A stretch of DNA of 64,000 nt from the NCBI RefSeq assembly GCF_907165205.1, contig NC_058191.1:19920064-19984063 (forward strand), written 5' to 3'. Of this stretch, positions 1 to 9,152 are shown one piece after another. Both the position numbers and the translations under genes were made by a program. Within the stretch, counting starts at the first letter, position 1, and every line of letters begins with the position of its first letter. Below the pieces are notes generated by a model that saw only the letters and a list, made by a program, of their open reading frames with translations, ran no database searches and was not told the origin of the DNA. Source of the stretch: Coccinella septempunctata. Taxonomy: Eukaryota; Arthropoda; Insecta; Coleoptera; Coccinellidae.

Positions 1-98
1 TGTACATATGTAGTACCAGTTGAAGAATAAAACATTACATGTTAGGCACTCGTTGGGTTACAAACCTTACTATTTAAATACAAATCACAACTATCACA
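1..98 (+). repeat. 5' LTR, left-truncated by window edge
   Basis: These 98 bases match the last 98 bases of the 149-bp LTR at 3580-3728 with about 5% divergence and end in CA at 98, directly before the primer binding site. Confidence 0.93.
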
Positions 99-109
99 TG
101 GCGCAGTCG
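99..109 (+). promoter_or_regulatory. Primer binding site, tRNA-Ser type
   Basis: TGGCGCAGTCG starts immediately after the LTR. It is complementary to a 3' end CGACTGCG-CCA, the acceptor-arm sequence of insect tRNA-Ser, which primes several Drosophila gypsy-group elements. The 11-nt match and zero spacing support the call. Confidence 0.85.
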
Positions 110-145
110 AAATAACAAACCATTAAAAGTTAACAAAACGTTAAA

Positions 146-1092
146 GTGAAAGTAAGAGGAAACCCAATAAAAATGGCTCCTCCCACTCCAACCACGATGG
201 TTTCAACGTCAGGCGAATTTCAAGCAATACCACCCAATGAATTATCCTCCGAAGGTAACATGGCAGAAAATTGGAATTTCTTCAAACAGAAGTTCGAGAT
301 CTACATTCACGCAAGTAAGCTAAATGATGAATCTGAAGAAAACAAAGGGTATATATTACTGAATCGCATAGGAGATAAAGCCTTAAAATGTTATGATAAT
401 TTCCAATAGGCATCAACTGAATATAAAAATAAATATCCCAGCATAATGAGAAAATTCGAAGAATACTTAATTCCGAAAAAAAATGTTACCTTTGAGAGAT
501 ATCTGTTTTTTACAAGGGACAAGAAAGACACGGAGACCTACGACACATATGTTACCAATCTGCGGCAGTTGTCATCAACTTGTGAGTTTTCAACTCTTGT
601 TGATAGTCTTATTAAAGATCGATTGATATTGGGAATTAAAGATTTAAGTATAAAGGATAGACTATTGAGAGAAGCAGATTTAAGTTTAAATAAAGCGTTG
701 GAGATATGCCGTACAGTGAAAATCGCATCGGAGAGATTGAAGATAATGATGGAAATTCAGAAGCGGAAATTTCAATGGTCAAAGGAAATTCAGGTCGTTA
801 AGACAACATCGCAGGACGCAGGACTCCGAATAAGACGCAAAATCTGGGCAACATGGCAGCGCAAAATCAGCCAACAAATTCCGGAAGACCTGCGCAGTCA
901 TCAAAATTTGGACGAAATTGCGGACGGCATTATCAAAACAATCATCCACAGGCAAAAAAGTTAAGTAGCTCGCATTCTATAAATAAATGCACTAAATGTG
1001 GTCTCTATCATGAATTGAATAAATGTCCTGCTTTTGGGAAAATTTGTTTGAAATGTGGGAAATATAATCATTTTTCTAATGTATCCAGATAA
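146..1092 (+). pseudogene. Ty3/gypsy gag, broken
   Basis: Gag would form the particle and package element RNA. The reading frame opens at an ATG at 146, meets an in-frame TAG at 407-409, and resumes in the same frame through 446-760 with a capsid-like helical segment. It then shifts frame: the C-terminal part is read in the frame ending at 1092. That tail carries a nucleocapsid region with one complete Cys-Cys-His-Cys cluster (CTKCGLYHELNKC). In the second knuckle (CLKCGKYNHFSNVS) the last cysteine is a serine. One nonsense codon and at least one frameshift make it a pseudogene. Confidence 0.85.
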
Positions 1093-1164
1093 TCAAATAA
1101 AATTCGACAAATTGATGTTGAAAATAATGAAATTGAAAACTATGAAATAACTATTGAAAATATT

Positions 1165-1464
1165 TTGGAAAGAAAAACACGTGATAGATGGGTTGAAGAG
1201 TTCATTGTTAATGGGATTAAAATTGTATTTAGATTAGATACGGGTGCAGACTGTTCCAATATTCCATTAAATAAATTTTTAGAATTAGGTATTCCCATGA
1301 ACCATTTGATTAAAACAATAGTCCACCTCACAGGCTATTCTGGCAGAAACATAGAAAGTTTAGGTGCCATTTCACTCAAAATAAAAATCAATAATAATGC
1401 AGAACAAAACTGTGAACAGCAACAAATTCTCTTTCATGTGCCAAAGATATTGAAATATTTTTAG
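1165..1464 (+). pseudogene. Ty3/gypsy aspartic protease segment
   Basis: The segment contains the retropepsin signature LDTGADCSNIP with the catalytic Asp in DTG, preceded by the beta-strand context typical of gypsy proteases. It ends at a stop at 1462-1464, where the downstream frame jumps directly to the far end of the RT, so the protease C-terminus and the RT fingers and palm are deleted. In an intact element this protease processes Gag-Pol. Confidence 0.85.
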
Positions 1465-2092
1465 GTATCGTTCATTCCAAATTTTTCCTCTTTAACAGAA
1501 CCTTTAAGAGAATTGATTAGAAAAGACACATTATTTCACTGGGACGAAAAACAAGAAAATGCATTTCAATCTTTAAAATCGTGTTTGTTGTCAGCTCCAG
1601 TTTTGCAATTATTCTCCAGTAAAAAAAAACATTACAATTTCCTGTGACTCGTCAAAAGATGGTTGCGGATCTGTGTTGTTGCAGAATAATAAACCAGTTG
1701 CATACGCATCCAGAGCTTTCACTAAAACCCAAAAGAGCTATGCACAAATTGAAAAAGAGCTTCTAGCTATCTTGTATGCTTGCACTTTAAGTAGAGCTTA
1801 CCAAAATAATGTTGATTTGCCATTTGAAAATAAATGCAGTGAGATTGAGTATCATCTTTGCTCTATGGTAGAAAATATGCCTATGACTAAAGATAAATTT
1901 GAGCTTTTTAAATCGGAAACTCTCAAAGATGATCATTTAATGGGATTGAAAACTTTAACTGAAAAAGGGTTTCCTTCATCAAAATCACTTGTGCCTGAAG
2001 AATTTAAAAAATACTGGTCATACAGAGATCAACTCACTTATGGCCAAGGTGTATTATTTAAAAATAATAGAATATATGTTCCTTTATCATGA
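1465..2092 (+). pseudogene. Residual RT thumb, RNase H and linker
   Basis: Just after the deletion the translation reads as the gypsy RT end (FIPNFSSLTEPLRELI, then FHWDEKQENAFQSLK). RNase H follows (ISCDSSKDGCGSVLLQ, YASRAFTKTQKSYAQIEKELLAI), with a frameshift at the A-run around 1621-1629. RNase H is then cut short: the frame jumps from ILYACT to the LSRAYQNN linker that normally follows RNase H, a second internal deletion. It ends at a TGA, where a one-base shift leads into the integrase frame. Confidence 0.85.
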
Positions 2093-3090
2093 GGAAAGAA
2101 ATGTTACAAAGAGTACATTTGGCACATTTAGGTAAAGACAAAACAAAATTGCACGCAAGACAATTCCTATTTTGGCCCTCGATGAATGTCGATATAGAGA
2201 ATATAATTGAATCATGTGATATATGTTCATCTAATAGTAAAGAAAATCGAAAAGAACTACTCCAACCGCATGAAATTTTTGTTGGTCCTTGGAGAAAAAT
2301 TGCTTGTGATTTATTCACATTCAACAGTAAAAGTTTTTTGATTTTGGTTGACTATTTTTCCAAATTTGTAGAGATAGTAGAAATAAAAAATAAAATTTTT
2401 TCTTCTTATGGTATTCCTGAGATTGTAGTATCAGATGGTGGTCCATGTTCTTCAGCAGAAAATTTCAAAAATTTCAGTGAAGAATGGCAATTTAGACACG
2501 TTTATTCTAGCTCACATAACCCACAGTCAAATGGGCAAGTTGAAAGATTTGTACAAACTACTAAAAATATTATAAGAAAATCAATTCTTTCTGGTAGCAA
2601 TTTACATTTATGTATTTTAGATTTAAGAAACACTCCTATTTCTTATAATTTACCAAGTCCATCACAGTTAATGTTTGGAAGAATTTTGAGAAGTAATATT
2701 CCTGTTCATGGTAAAGTTTTAAAACCCAAAATTCAGAATTATAAGAATGTGGCTGCAGAATTTAGAAACAGACAATTAGCGCAAAATTTTTATTATGACA
2801 AGGGAAGCAGAAATTTGAAAGAACTATATAGGGGAGATATTGTTAAAATTAAAAATTTTGGAAAAGGCTTGAAATGGATAGAAGGAAGAATAATGGAAAA
2901 AATTGGATTCAGAAGATATAGTGTTAAATCAAACAAGGAAAATATCTTAATCAGAAATGGAAAATCTATCTATATTAATAAAAGAGGATCTATGGTTTAC
3001 TTCAAAATGCTTTATTGTTCAAACGATCGCATCAAATTGGACAATTCTTTTTTTGTTGTGTTTATTATTGTTAGGGCAAGGTTTGTATAA
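2089..3090 (+). pseudogene. Ty3/gypsy integrase segment
   Basis: Retroviral-type integrase. The N-terminal HHCC zinc-binding region is visible (two His near VHLAHLGKDK, then CDIC). Catalytic core residues are D in KIACDLF, D in VVSDGGP and E in GQVERF. About a dozen residues normally present between the FSKFVEI strand and the YGIPE strand are missing. A C-terminal SH3-like region follows (GDIVKIKNFGKGLKWIEGRI). The last part of the frame, from about 2975, no longer resembles integrase and runs into a Helitron fragment, so the C-terminus is replaced. Confidence 0.87.
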
Positions 3091-3099
3091 CAAAATATT

Positions 3100-3237
3100 C
3101 CCAAAAAAAATTGTACAGAACAGAAAAAAAGGCATTCCTTTTTCTTACGACCAATCGAGCAATCACGATGAGTTAGTTATTATTATCTACCCTAGAAATA
3201 ATTTAAATGGCAAAACTAGGTTTGCCGGGTCAGCTAG
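3100..3237 (+). mobile_element. Helitron 3'-end fragment
   Basis: The segment ends in a GGCAAA/TTTGCC hairpin (about 3209-3226), then GGGTCAG and CTAG at 3234-3237, followed by T. This is the 3' architecture of Helitrons (hairpin, CTRR end, insertion between A and T). The hairpin and GGGTCAG recur in the Helitron at 27879-28274. It interrupts the pol reading frame of the gypsy element. The right junction is exact; the left one is not resolved and may lie anywhere between about 2975 and 3100. Confidence 0.72.
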
Positions 3238-3468
3238 TTTTTAATAAGAGTAAATTCGGATTCGTCTCAAAATTCTTTCAAGGAAAATAATAGATTTAGA
3301 AATGGTAGATTTAGGTATGATGATATAAACTATGGAATCGATAATAATCGTGGCGAATCTGAAATTGTTCAAAATACTGATACAGATGATAATGATGTTA
3401 TAATTGTTGAGCCAAGAACTAGAGCTGGTCGTATAATTAAACCACCTGAAAGACTTCAAATAAAGTGA
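3238..3468 (+). pseudogene. Pol C-terminal tail of the gypsy element
   Basis: After the Helitron insertion the plus strand again encodes an acidic tail followed by RAGRIIKPPERLQIK and a TGA at 3466-3468. A basic R-x-GR-x-I-KPP-x-RL ending is typical of the C-terminus of insect gypsy Pol proteins. The frame is separated from the integrase only by the Helitron fragment. Confidence 0.7.
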
Positions 3469-3570
3469 TCATTTTATTATATTAGTTTTAAGACATTTTA
3501 GGAAGCGAACTATAATTGTAAAATTATAGTTTGATAGTTTGTAATGGCTAATAATTAATTATTATTTTAA

Positions 3571-3579
3571 CAGGGGAGA
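3571..3579 (+). promoter_or_regulatory. Polypurine tract of the gypsy element
   Basis: The purine-rich run CAGGGGAGA directly precedes the TG of the 3' LTR at 3580, the position expected for the plus-strand primer. Confidence 0.75.
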
Positions 3580-3728
3580 TGTAATAGATTTATTAGTGGC
3601 ACCACTGTAGGAGTCTGCGTGGTGAACCAATGTACATATGTAGTACCAGTTGAAGAATAAAACAATACATGTTAGGCAGTCGTTGAGTTACAATCCTTAT
3701 TATTTAAATACAAATCACAACTATCACA
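3580..3728 (+). repeat. 3' LTR of the gypsy element
   Basis: A 149-bp LTR starting TG at 3580 and ending CA at 3728; its last 98 bases match 1-98. An AATAAA-like sequence lies at about 3656-3662. Confidence 0.9.
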
Positions 3729-4842
3729 AGCTTCATTTTAAACCAAGTGTCACTTTCCTTCAGATTGATTCTTCCTGCGTAGGCTCTCATTTTTTTCTCA
3801 CCTTTCTGCTCAGATTATCTTTGTTCAGATATAGATGGTACATTCCTATCTCTTTTCTGAGTGTTGCTATTCGCTTCTCCACTCTTTCCTCCCATGATGG
3901 TTTCTTCGATGGTTCCTTGATGTTCTTCGCCTGTTTTGCTGTGGTCTCCAAGATGAGGTTTGCAACTATTGCTGCACAGTGGACTTTATGACAGAGTTCT
4001 TCGAGTTCTTCTGATTCCTGAAGTGTACTTCTGAGTGCCGTGTCAATCGCTCTAATCGTACTCTTTGCATCAGGGTTCAATTTGATTCGGCTGATGTACG
4101 GCCTACATTTCATTGGGATTCCTATTCATTTCAGGTTAGTCTTTTCGAAGAGAGCCTTTATTTCCGTGGCTGATTCATCCTGTTCCAATTCTGTCACCTG
4201 TTGTGTGTTGTTCTCGACCTCCTCTGGCCTTAACAGGCTATGAGGCGGAGCGATTGTCATTTTTCGAATGCTTCTTCGTATGTTCCTTATTCTGGGTGTT
4301 AATGTGTCTGCGATTCTACTCTCATAGACTCCAGTTCATCAGGCGATAAGAGCTTTCTGGATTTTATGTTTTTTATCTGTGCTATCAGATGTTTCCCAGA
4401 GAATTCCTTGTCTGGATATAATTCCAGCCACTTTTCAGCCAGTTTAGCTGCAAACTTCTTTGTGTGTTTCTCTCCTTCCGTCACTTGGAAATAAGCACTG
4501 ATAAGACTCAGATTTATGTCTCTTCTGGTCCAGCGCTGCCTTCTCCGTCTAAGGGTTTGAGCGGGATCCGACAGTTCAGATTCAAGATTGGTCACTGCCG
4601 GCTCCAAGCTGTTTCCCTGCTCGAGGTGCGTGGCCTTGTGGTGCCGGTTCGCGAAGTGGTGCCACTTGCTTCACCTTGTTCCGCTAGAGACTGTGCCAGT
4701 CTTCCCCCAAGAGCAGTCTCCACTCTGGGGGCGGTTTCCAAGGCTTCTGTTCCTTTGTCGAAAGCATTTCATATTCACAATGTGAGGGGTGCTAACCCTG
4801 CACATCGGTTGACTGGGGTACGCGGGGTCGCGTACCCCGCGG

Positions 4843-4845
<3 letters not shown>
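3729..4845 (-). mobile_element. 5' fragment of an R4-like LINE at (TA)n
   Basis: Minus-strand translation resembles the N-terminal half of the R4-like protein at 51237-54572. The terminal 5' UTR shares a GGGTACGCGGGGTCG block (plus-strand sense) with that element's 5' end near 54800. The 5' end meets (TA)n. The rest of the element is displaced beyond the gypsy insertion, left of the window. Retaining the 5' part while losing the 3' part on this side fits interruption by a later insertion rather than 5' truncation. Confidence 0.75.
3787..4607 (-). pseudogene. R4-like LINE ORF, N-terminal part, broken
   Basis: Two open stretches (4607-4299 and 4113-3787) are joined by a region readable only with a frameshift and a stop. 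The first has a Myb/SANT-like start (RQRWTRRDINLSLISAYF) matching in position and pattern the RTRWTDEENVLLMRVHF segment of the full-length element at 51-54.8 kb. The second reads KPSWEERVEKRIATLRKEIGMYHLYL, matching PPWKRRLERKINEIRKKIGILQAYL there. In the family this N-terminal region is thought to bind target DNA. RT and endonuclease lie outside the window. Confidence 0.75.

Positions 4846-4875
<30 letters not shown>
4846..4875. repeat. (TA)n microsatellite, left half
   Basis: Alternating TA tract between the R4-like 5' end and the next LTR element. It continues at 6144-6160 on the other side of that element. Confidence 0.9.
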
Positions 4876-4877
<2 letters not shown>

Positions 4878-5105
4878 ATGATCCGTTTAGTATTCCTTTA
4901 TTTTATATTATACATTAATTTGTTATTCATATCAACGGAATCGCAACTTGAGAAAAATATTCAATTCTAAACTGAAATCAGTGACTTTTTTCCAATTTAT
5001 TCTGACTGACAATCCATATCTTTTTTTTATGTCCCCATGCCAACCCAAAATTTCCTAACACAGCAAACTAAACGAAATTATTTTCAGAAAACTTAAACCA
5101 TAACA
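4876..5105 (-). repeat. 3' LTR of the gag-only element
   Basis: 230-bp copy starting TGTTATG and ending CATAACA; it matches 5912-6143 except for a few substitutions and a 2-bp gap. Confidence 0.9.
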
Positions 5106-5174
5106 AAATTTAAATATTTAATACCCAAATTGAAAATTTTGGGAATAAATATTTAAAATTTAACAAACTGAATT

Positions 5175-5909
5175 TTACACAAAAAAAAATTCATTAATTA
5201 TTAACCTAAATCTTTTTTTCTTGAACTTTTTATGATTTCTCCATTTTTTTCTCTTTTTCCTCCTTAAATAATTTTCACCAATCCATTCCATTTTTTCTCT
5301 CACTCTTTGGATGATATTCACCCATTTTCTGTTCCTTGTGTAATTCCACAACAGGACAGTGAATTTTGCTTTTACTTTTCCATTGAAATTCCATTTTTTA
5401 TCCCCTAACTTGATTATTTCTGACGCAGAATTTTCTTTGTACATGACTCCTTCTGATGTTTCATTTTGTTTGTCTATATTCTCTTTAATTTTATTTATAT
5501 CCATATCTAATTTCTCTCTCACCTCCTTTCGAATGTTATTTTCTGTTGTTTCCAAATCTTCCTGACATTGTCTCATCATCATACCCATTTTCCTATCTAT
5601 TTTCTCTTCTGGTTTATTGACTCTTTCATTGAAAATTTCATTAATTTTCATGAAACCTTCTTCCATTCTATTTTTAAATCTTTTTTCTATATCTTCCAAT
5701 CTTTCTGCTGTTACTTTCATTGCTCTCGAATTTTCTTCCATTTTATTTTCAATTCTTTCCGCAAACTCTTTAAAATCTTCTTTCATCTTCATTAAAACAT
5801 CCAATATGTTTGAATTATTATTTTCTTGTGCTCCAGCTGAACTCTTGTGTCTGGATTCAATATTTTGAGATTTTCCATCACTCAACTTGCCCCACGTTGG
5901 TTGCGCCAT
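5175..5909 (-). CDS. Coiled-coil Gag-like protein of non-autonomous LTR element
   Basis: A 244-aa protein whose Met codon overlaps the first bases of the primer binding site. Residues about 35-155 are rich in E, K, R, M and N with heptad-like spacing, predicting a long coiled coil. A tryptophan-containing segment (KWNFNGKVKAKF) and a very basic C-terminus (RRKKRKKWRNHKKFKKKRF) follow and could bind RNA. No zinc knuckle, protease or RT is present. I infer a Gag-type structural role from the position after a primer site between LTRs; I cannot assign the family. The 70 bp after the stop lead to the 3' LTR without an obvious polypurine tract. Confidence 0.6.
   Translation of the reverse strand: MAQPTWGKLSDGKSQNIESRHKSSAGAQENNNSNILDVLMKMKEDFKEFAERIENKMEENSRAMKVTAERLEDIEKRFKNRMEEGFMKINEIFNERVNKPEEKIDRKMGMMMRQCQEDLETTENNIRKEVREKLDMDINKIKENIDKQNETSEGVMYKENSASEIIKLGDKKWNFNGKVKAKFTVLLWNYTRNRKWVNIIQRVREKMEWIGENYLRRKKRKKWRNHKKFKKKRFRLIINEFFFV
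5899..5908 (-). promoter_or_regulatory. Putative primer binding site overlapping gag start
   Basis: On the minus strand the bases TGGCGCAACC start 3 nt after the 5' LTR. TGG pairs with the CCA tail of a tRNA; the tRNA identity is not certain. The ATG of the ORF shares the TG of this site, an unusually compact leader. Confidence 0.55.
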
Positions 5910-5911
5910 TT

Positions 5912-6143
5912 TGTTATGATCCGTTTAGTATTCCTTTATTTTATATTATACATTAATTTGTTATTCATATCAACGGAATCGCAACTTGAGAAAAATATTT
6001 AATTCTAAACTGAAATCAGTGACTTTTTTCCAATTTATTCTGACTGACAATCCATATCTTTTTTTTATGTCCCCATGCCTACCCAAAATTTCCTAACACA
6101 GCAAACTAAACGAAATTATTTTTAGAAAACTTAAACCATAACA
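5912..6143 (-). repeat. 5' LTR of the gag-only element
   Basis: 232-bp copy with TG and CA ends and an inverted TGTTATG/CATAACA terminus, next to the primer site in minus orientation. Confidence 0.9.
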
Positions 6144-6160
6144 ATATATATATATATATA
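6144..6160. repeat. (TA)n microsatellite, right half
   Basis: Short TA tract between the gag-only LTR element and the first Penelope-like copy. It is the remainder of the tract at 4846-4875. Confidence 0.85.
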
Positions 6161-6220
6161 TGTTGAGTTTGAATTGATTGGGCATCTAGGTCTTCAAAAA
6201 AGTTGTAAACAATTTTATTT

Positions 6221-6260
6221 TGTATAAACGTTTCGGCGCATCCGCCTTCTTCAGTATACA
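6221..6260 (-). ncRNA. Hammerhead-ribozyme-like motif, PLE copy A
   Basis: On the minus strand: stem I strand TGTATA, core CTGAAGA, one extra A, stem II GGCG-GATG-CGCC, core GAA, palindrome ACGT (stem III if two copies pair), unpaired T as the predicted cleavage base, then TATACA pairing back with TGTATA. It is 3' of the copy A stop codon. Confidence 0.65.
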
Positions 6261-6403
6261 TAAATCATAAATCGACATCTAAAAAGTAACATATATAATA
6301 TAAAATTAGGATAATATAGTCATTAAAATATCTCACTGTTCATTTTTGCTCTTTTCTGGTCGGTATTGTTGTGTTATTTATGTTAATGTCATATATGTCA
6401 ATG

Positions 6404-8903
6404 TCAGAGGTCAATGGAATGTTGGTTGTCTTGTCTTCTTCTTTCTATCGGTGGTCTTCTCAGTATTGGCATGTATATTTGACTGAGATTTTTCGTGTCT
6501 TGTTTGTCGTTCACTACATTTTCATTGTTTACTTGTATGTGAATCATTTCCAATATTTCCCTTCGTCGTTGTTGGGGTTCTATTCCTAAAATTTTCGTGT
6601 CATCGTAATTAAAATCATGTTTTTGATTTTTTTTATGTTTATTAAGTGCTGTAGTTGCGTTTTTTGCATATTTATGTGCGTTTAGTCTGTCTTTTAGTCT
6701 TTGTGAAGTCTGTCCTATGTATTGTTTGTCACAGTCCTTGCAGGGTATACTATATATGACCTGTGATTTTTTTGTCTTGGGTGTTGGTGCTTTCAACTTA
6801 CTAAAGATGTTTCCCACTTGATTGTATGGTCTATGTACTACTTCTCGGTTGTAAGGTTTCAATATATTACTTATTTTCTGTGACAGCCCTTGTATGTATG
6901 GTAATTGTATTCGTCTTGTGGTATCTGTTGGTGTTTTCGTCTGTTGTGTGTTGTATAGTCGGTGCGTCCTTTGTTTTGTTAGTTTTGTGATGAGGGTTTC
7001 AGGGTAGTGATTCTTCGTCAAAAGTTCTTTCACCTCTTTTAAACTTTTCTCTCGGAGTATTGGGGATGTTAATTTTAACGCCCTGTCTATGTATCCAATG
7101 GCAGTACTTTTCTTATGTGAATGGTGGTGTTGGGAGTTATAATCTAATATATGTGTTGTGTTCTGCTCCTTTCTGTGCCATTTTGTCAATAATTTTCCGT
7201 TTCTTCTCATTAGTGTCATGTCCAAGAAGTTCAGGCAGTTGTTTTCTTCTTCCTCAAGTGTAAATTGTAGAAATTCGTGTGTGTTGTTGAATTCGTTCAA
7301 AATCGACTTTATTTCGGTTGTTGTTGTTATAACTAAAATGTCGTCTACATATCGTTTGAAGAACGTAGTTTTATGTTTTTCCATGATTTTTTTTTTTTTC
7401 TATCAACTCCATTACCAACTGTGCTATCGTGCTTGATAACGGGTTCCCCATGGCTACACCCTTAATTTGTTTATAGAAATTTTCCTCATATTGGAAGAAG
7501 CTATTGTTCGTGATATATTGTATTGTTTGGATGAAATCTTCTTTTGGTATTAATGTGTGTTGTCTGATTATTTCCCAATTATTTTCGATTGCCTCCTTTA
7601 TTAGTTCTTTGGGAATGTTGGTATACAGAGATTTCACATCTAATGAATATAATCGATGGTTTGCTTGGATCCTAACATTTCTCAATGATTCTTTCAAATC
7701 GAATGAGTTTTTTATATAATATTCATTATTATTTATTGCGTTGGATAGAATATTCGCCATATATTTTGATAATTTATACAAAGGAGATTGAATGCAAGAA
7801 ACTATCGGTCTTAGTGGTATATTTTGTTTGTGGACTTTTGGTAATCCATATATTTTTGGTATTTTGCTGTTATGGGTCAATAATGTTTTCTCATCTTGTT
7901 TAGTTATATATTTCTTTTGTTCCCATTCTTTGATAATTCTATTGTTTTCTTTCTCCAATGTGATTGTCATGTCTCGTTTAATTTGTTTATAGGTTGTATT
8001 ATCGTCTACAATTTCGTGCATTTTTTCGTTGTATTCGGTTTTTGTTATTACCACTATTTTATTTCCCTTGTCAGCTCTTATGACTTGCAAATCATTGTGT
8101 GCTTTCAAAAATGTTTTAGTTTTTTCGAAGTTAGATTTCATCATGTTTTGTCTCTGTTTCTTGCCCCTTAGTTGTCTCTGATGGGTATTTAGAGCTTGTG
8201 TGACATTAGCTCGAATGTTGTCCTGGTCTTCTTTTGATAATTCTTCAATGGTATTTTCAATTTGTGTAATAATGTTAAATGTTGGGATTTCATTTTCTCT
8301 TTCTATCTCAATGGAATATTTGGGGCCCAAGTTTAGTGTTTTCACCACGAAGTCAGGTAGTACTGTTGTTGACAAATTTTCTACTCTTGTTTGATTGTTG
8401 TTTACGTTTTCACTTTTTCCCTGAATTTGTGCCAACTTCTGGATTTTCTTATTGTGAATGGATACACTTCTGGTTGTGATGAGGTTTAATCTTTCATTTA
8501 TATAGCACTCCAAATTTTGCCTTGAATGTTCCCCTTCGTCCTTTTCTTTATTGTCTAGAATCGTTCGAATGCTACCTTCCAGTGTATTTATGTTCTTGGT
8601 AGTATCAGTGATCAGCAAATTGATGGTACGAAATATGAATTTTTTCTGTAGTTTGTCATATTTATCAGCGAGATATTTACAATTATATGTGATGTGATCT
8701 GTTTTGAGTTTTAAGAAATTTGGGCATAGTTTTTGTTGCTTGCACTTAAGTAAAAATATTCTCCTTGTCTTTGCTCTAGCTAGCTTGTCTACTAGTTTTT
8801 GAATGTTTCCTTGTGTGAGCTGTTCTGTCCTATGTTGACGATCCATAATGCTTTCTTCCCCCTGCATTAATATATTGTGAAAGTTTTGGTTTTTACCTAG
8901 CAT
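6404..8903 (-). pseudogene. PLE RT-GIY-YIG ORF, copy A (one frameshift)
   Basis: Would encode a protein of about 836 aa that reverse-transcribes element RNA and nicks target DNA. Domains in order: N-terminal basic/helical region; RT with YGLPKVHK, motif A (SLDVKSLYTNIP), motif B (GVAMGNPLSS) and catalytic motif C (KRYVDDIL); then a CKDC finger and GIY-YIG nuclease (VIYSIPC...QYIGQTSQRLKDRLNAHKYA). Two frames overlap at 7371-7384: the first (8903-7371) carries motifs A and B, the second (7384-6404) motif C and the nuclease. The break lies in an A-run that is 13 long here and 12 in the in-frame copy C. Everything else appears open. Confidence 0.9.
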
Positions 8904-8969
8904 ATAATATGTTGAGTTTGAATTGATTGGGCATCTAGGTCTTCAAAAAAGTTGTAAACAATTTTATTT

Positions 8970-9009
8970 TGTATAAACGTTTCGGCGCATCCGCCTTCTT
9001 CAGTATATA
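8970..9009 (-). ncRNA. Hammerhead-like motif, PLE copy B (stem I weakened)
   Basis: Same as copy A except that the upstream stem I strand reads TATATA instead of TGTATA, changing one G-C pair to A-C. Core, stem II and the ACGT palindrome are unchanged. It lies about 67 nt upstream of copy A's start codon. Confidence 0.6.
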
Positions 9010-9152
9010 TAAATCATAAATCGACATCTAAAAAGTAACATATATAATATAAAATTAGGATAATATATTCATTAAAATATCTCACTGTTCATTTTTGCTC
9101 TTTTCTGGTCGGTATTGTTGTGTTATTTATGTTAATGTCATATATGTCAATG

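Larger units (their letters stand above)
1..3728 (+). mobile_element. Degenerate Ty3/gypsy LTR retrotransposon
   Basis: The sequence at 1-98 recurs at 3631-3728 with about five substitutions, and the right copy extends leftward to a TG at 3580, giving a 149-bp LTR of which the first 51 bp of the left copy lie outside the window. Between the LTRs, in order, are a primer site, Gag with a zinc-knuckle region, an aspartic protease, a residual RT/RNase H segment, an integrase and a polypurine tract. The PR-RT-RH-IN order is that of Ty3/gypsy elements. The reverse transcriptase palm with its YxDD motif is deleted, and stops and frameshifts break the frame, so the copy cannot be autonomous. The right flank continues an R4-like LINE, so this element inserted into that LINE. 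The matching target-site duplication would lie left of the window. Confidence 0.93.
4876..6143 (-). mobile_element. Gag-only non-autonomous LTR retrotransposon
   Basis: Two near-identical LTRs (about 230 bp, TGTTATG...CATAACA) flank an 806-bp interior that holds one 244-codon ORF and no pol domains. The element is in the minus orientation: the primer site and the ATG lie next to the right LTR. It is inserted in (TA)n with ATAT on both sides, consistent with a 4-bp target duplication, although inside a TA tract this is ambiguous. LTR divergence is about three substitutions plus a 2-bp gap, so insertion was fairly recent. It would depend on enzymes from a related complete element. Confidence 0.85.
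6161..8909 (-). mobile_element. Penelope-like element (PLE) copy A
   Basis: A 2,749-bp unit beginning (3' end) at TGTTGAGTTTG and ending at the start of the same sequence at 8910, so A and B are true head-to-tail tandem units. It contains one long ORF (RT plus GIY-YIG) and a trailing region of about 240 bp with a hammerhead-like motif. Tandem units whose trailing region doubles as the leader of the next unit match the pseudo-LTR organisation known for Penelope elements. Confidence 0.92.

Noticed and set aside
4464..4970. Plus-strand ORF of 168 codons
   Set aside because: Antisense to the R4-like 5' region and ends by reading through the TA tract; no domain.
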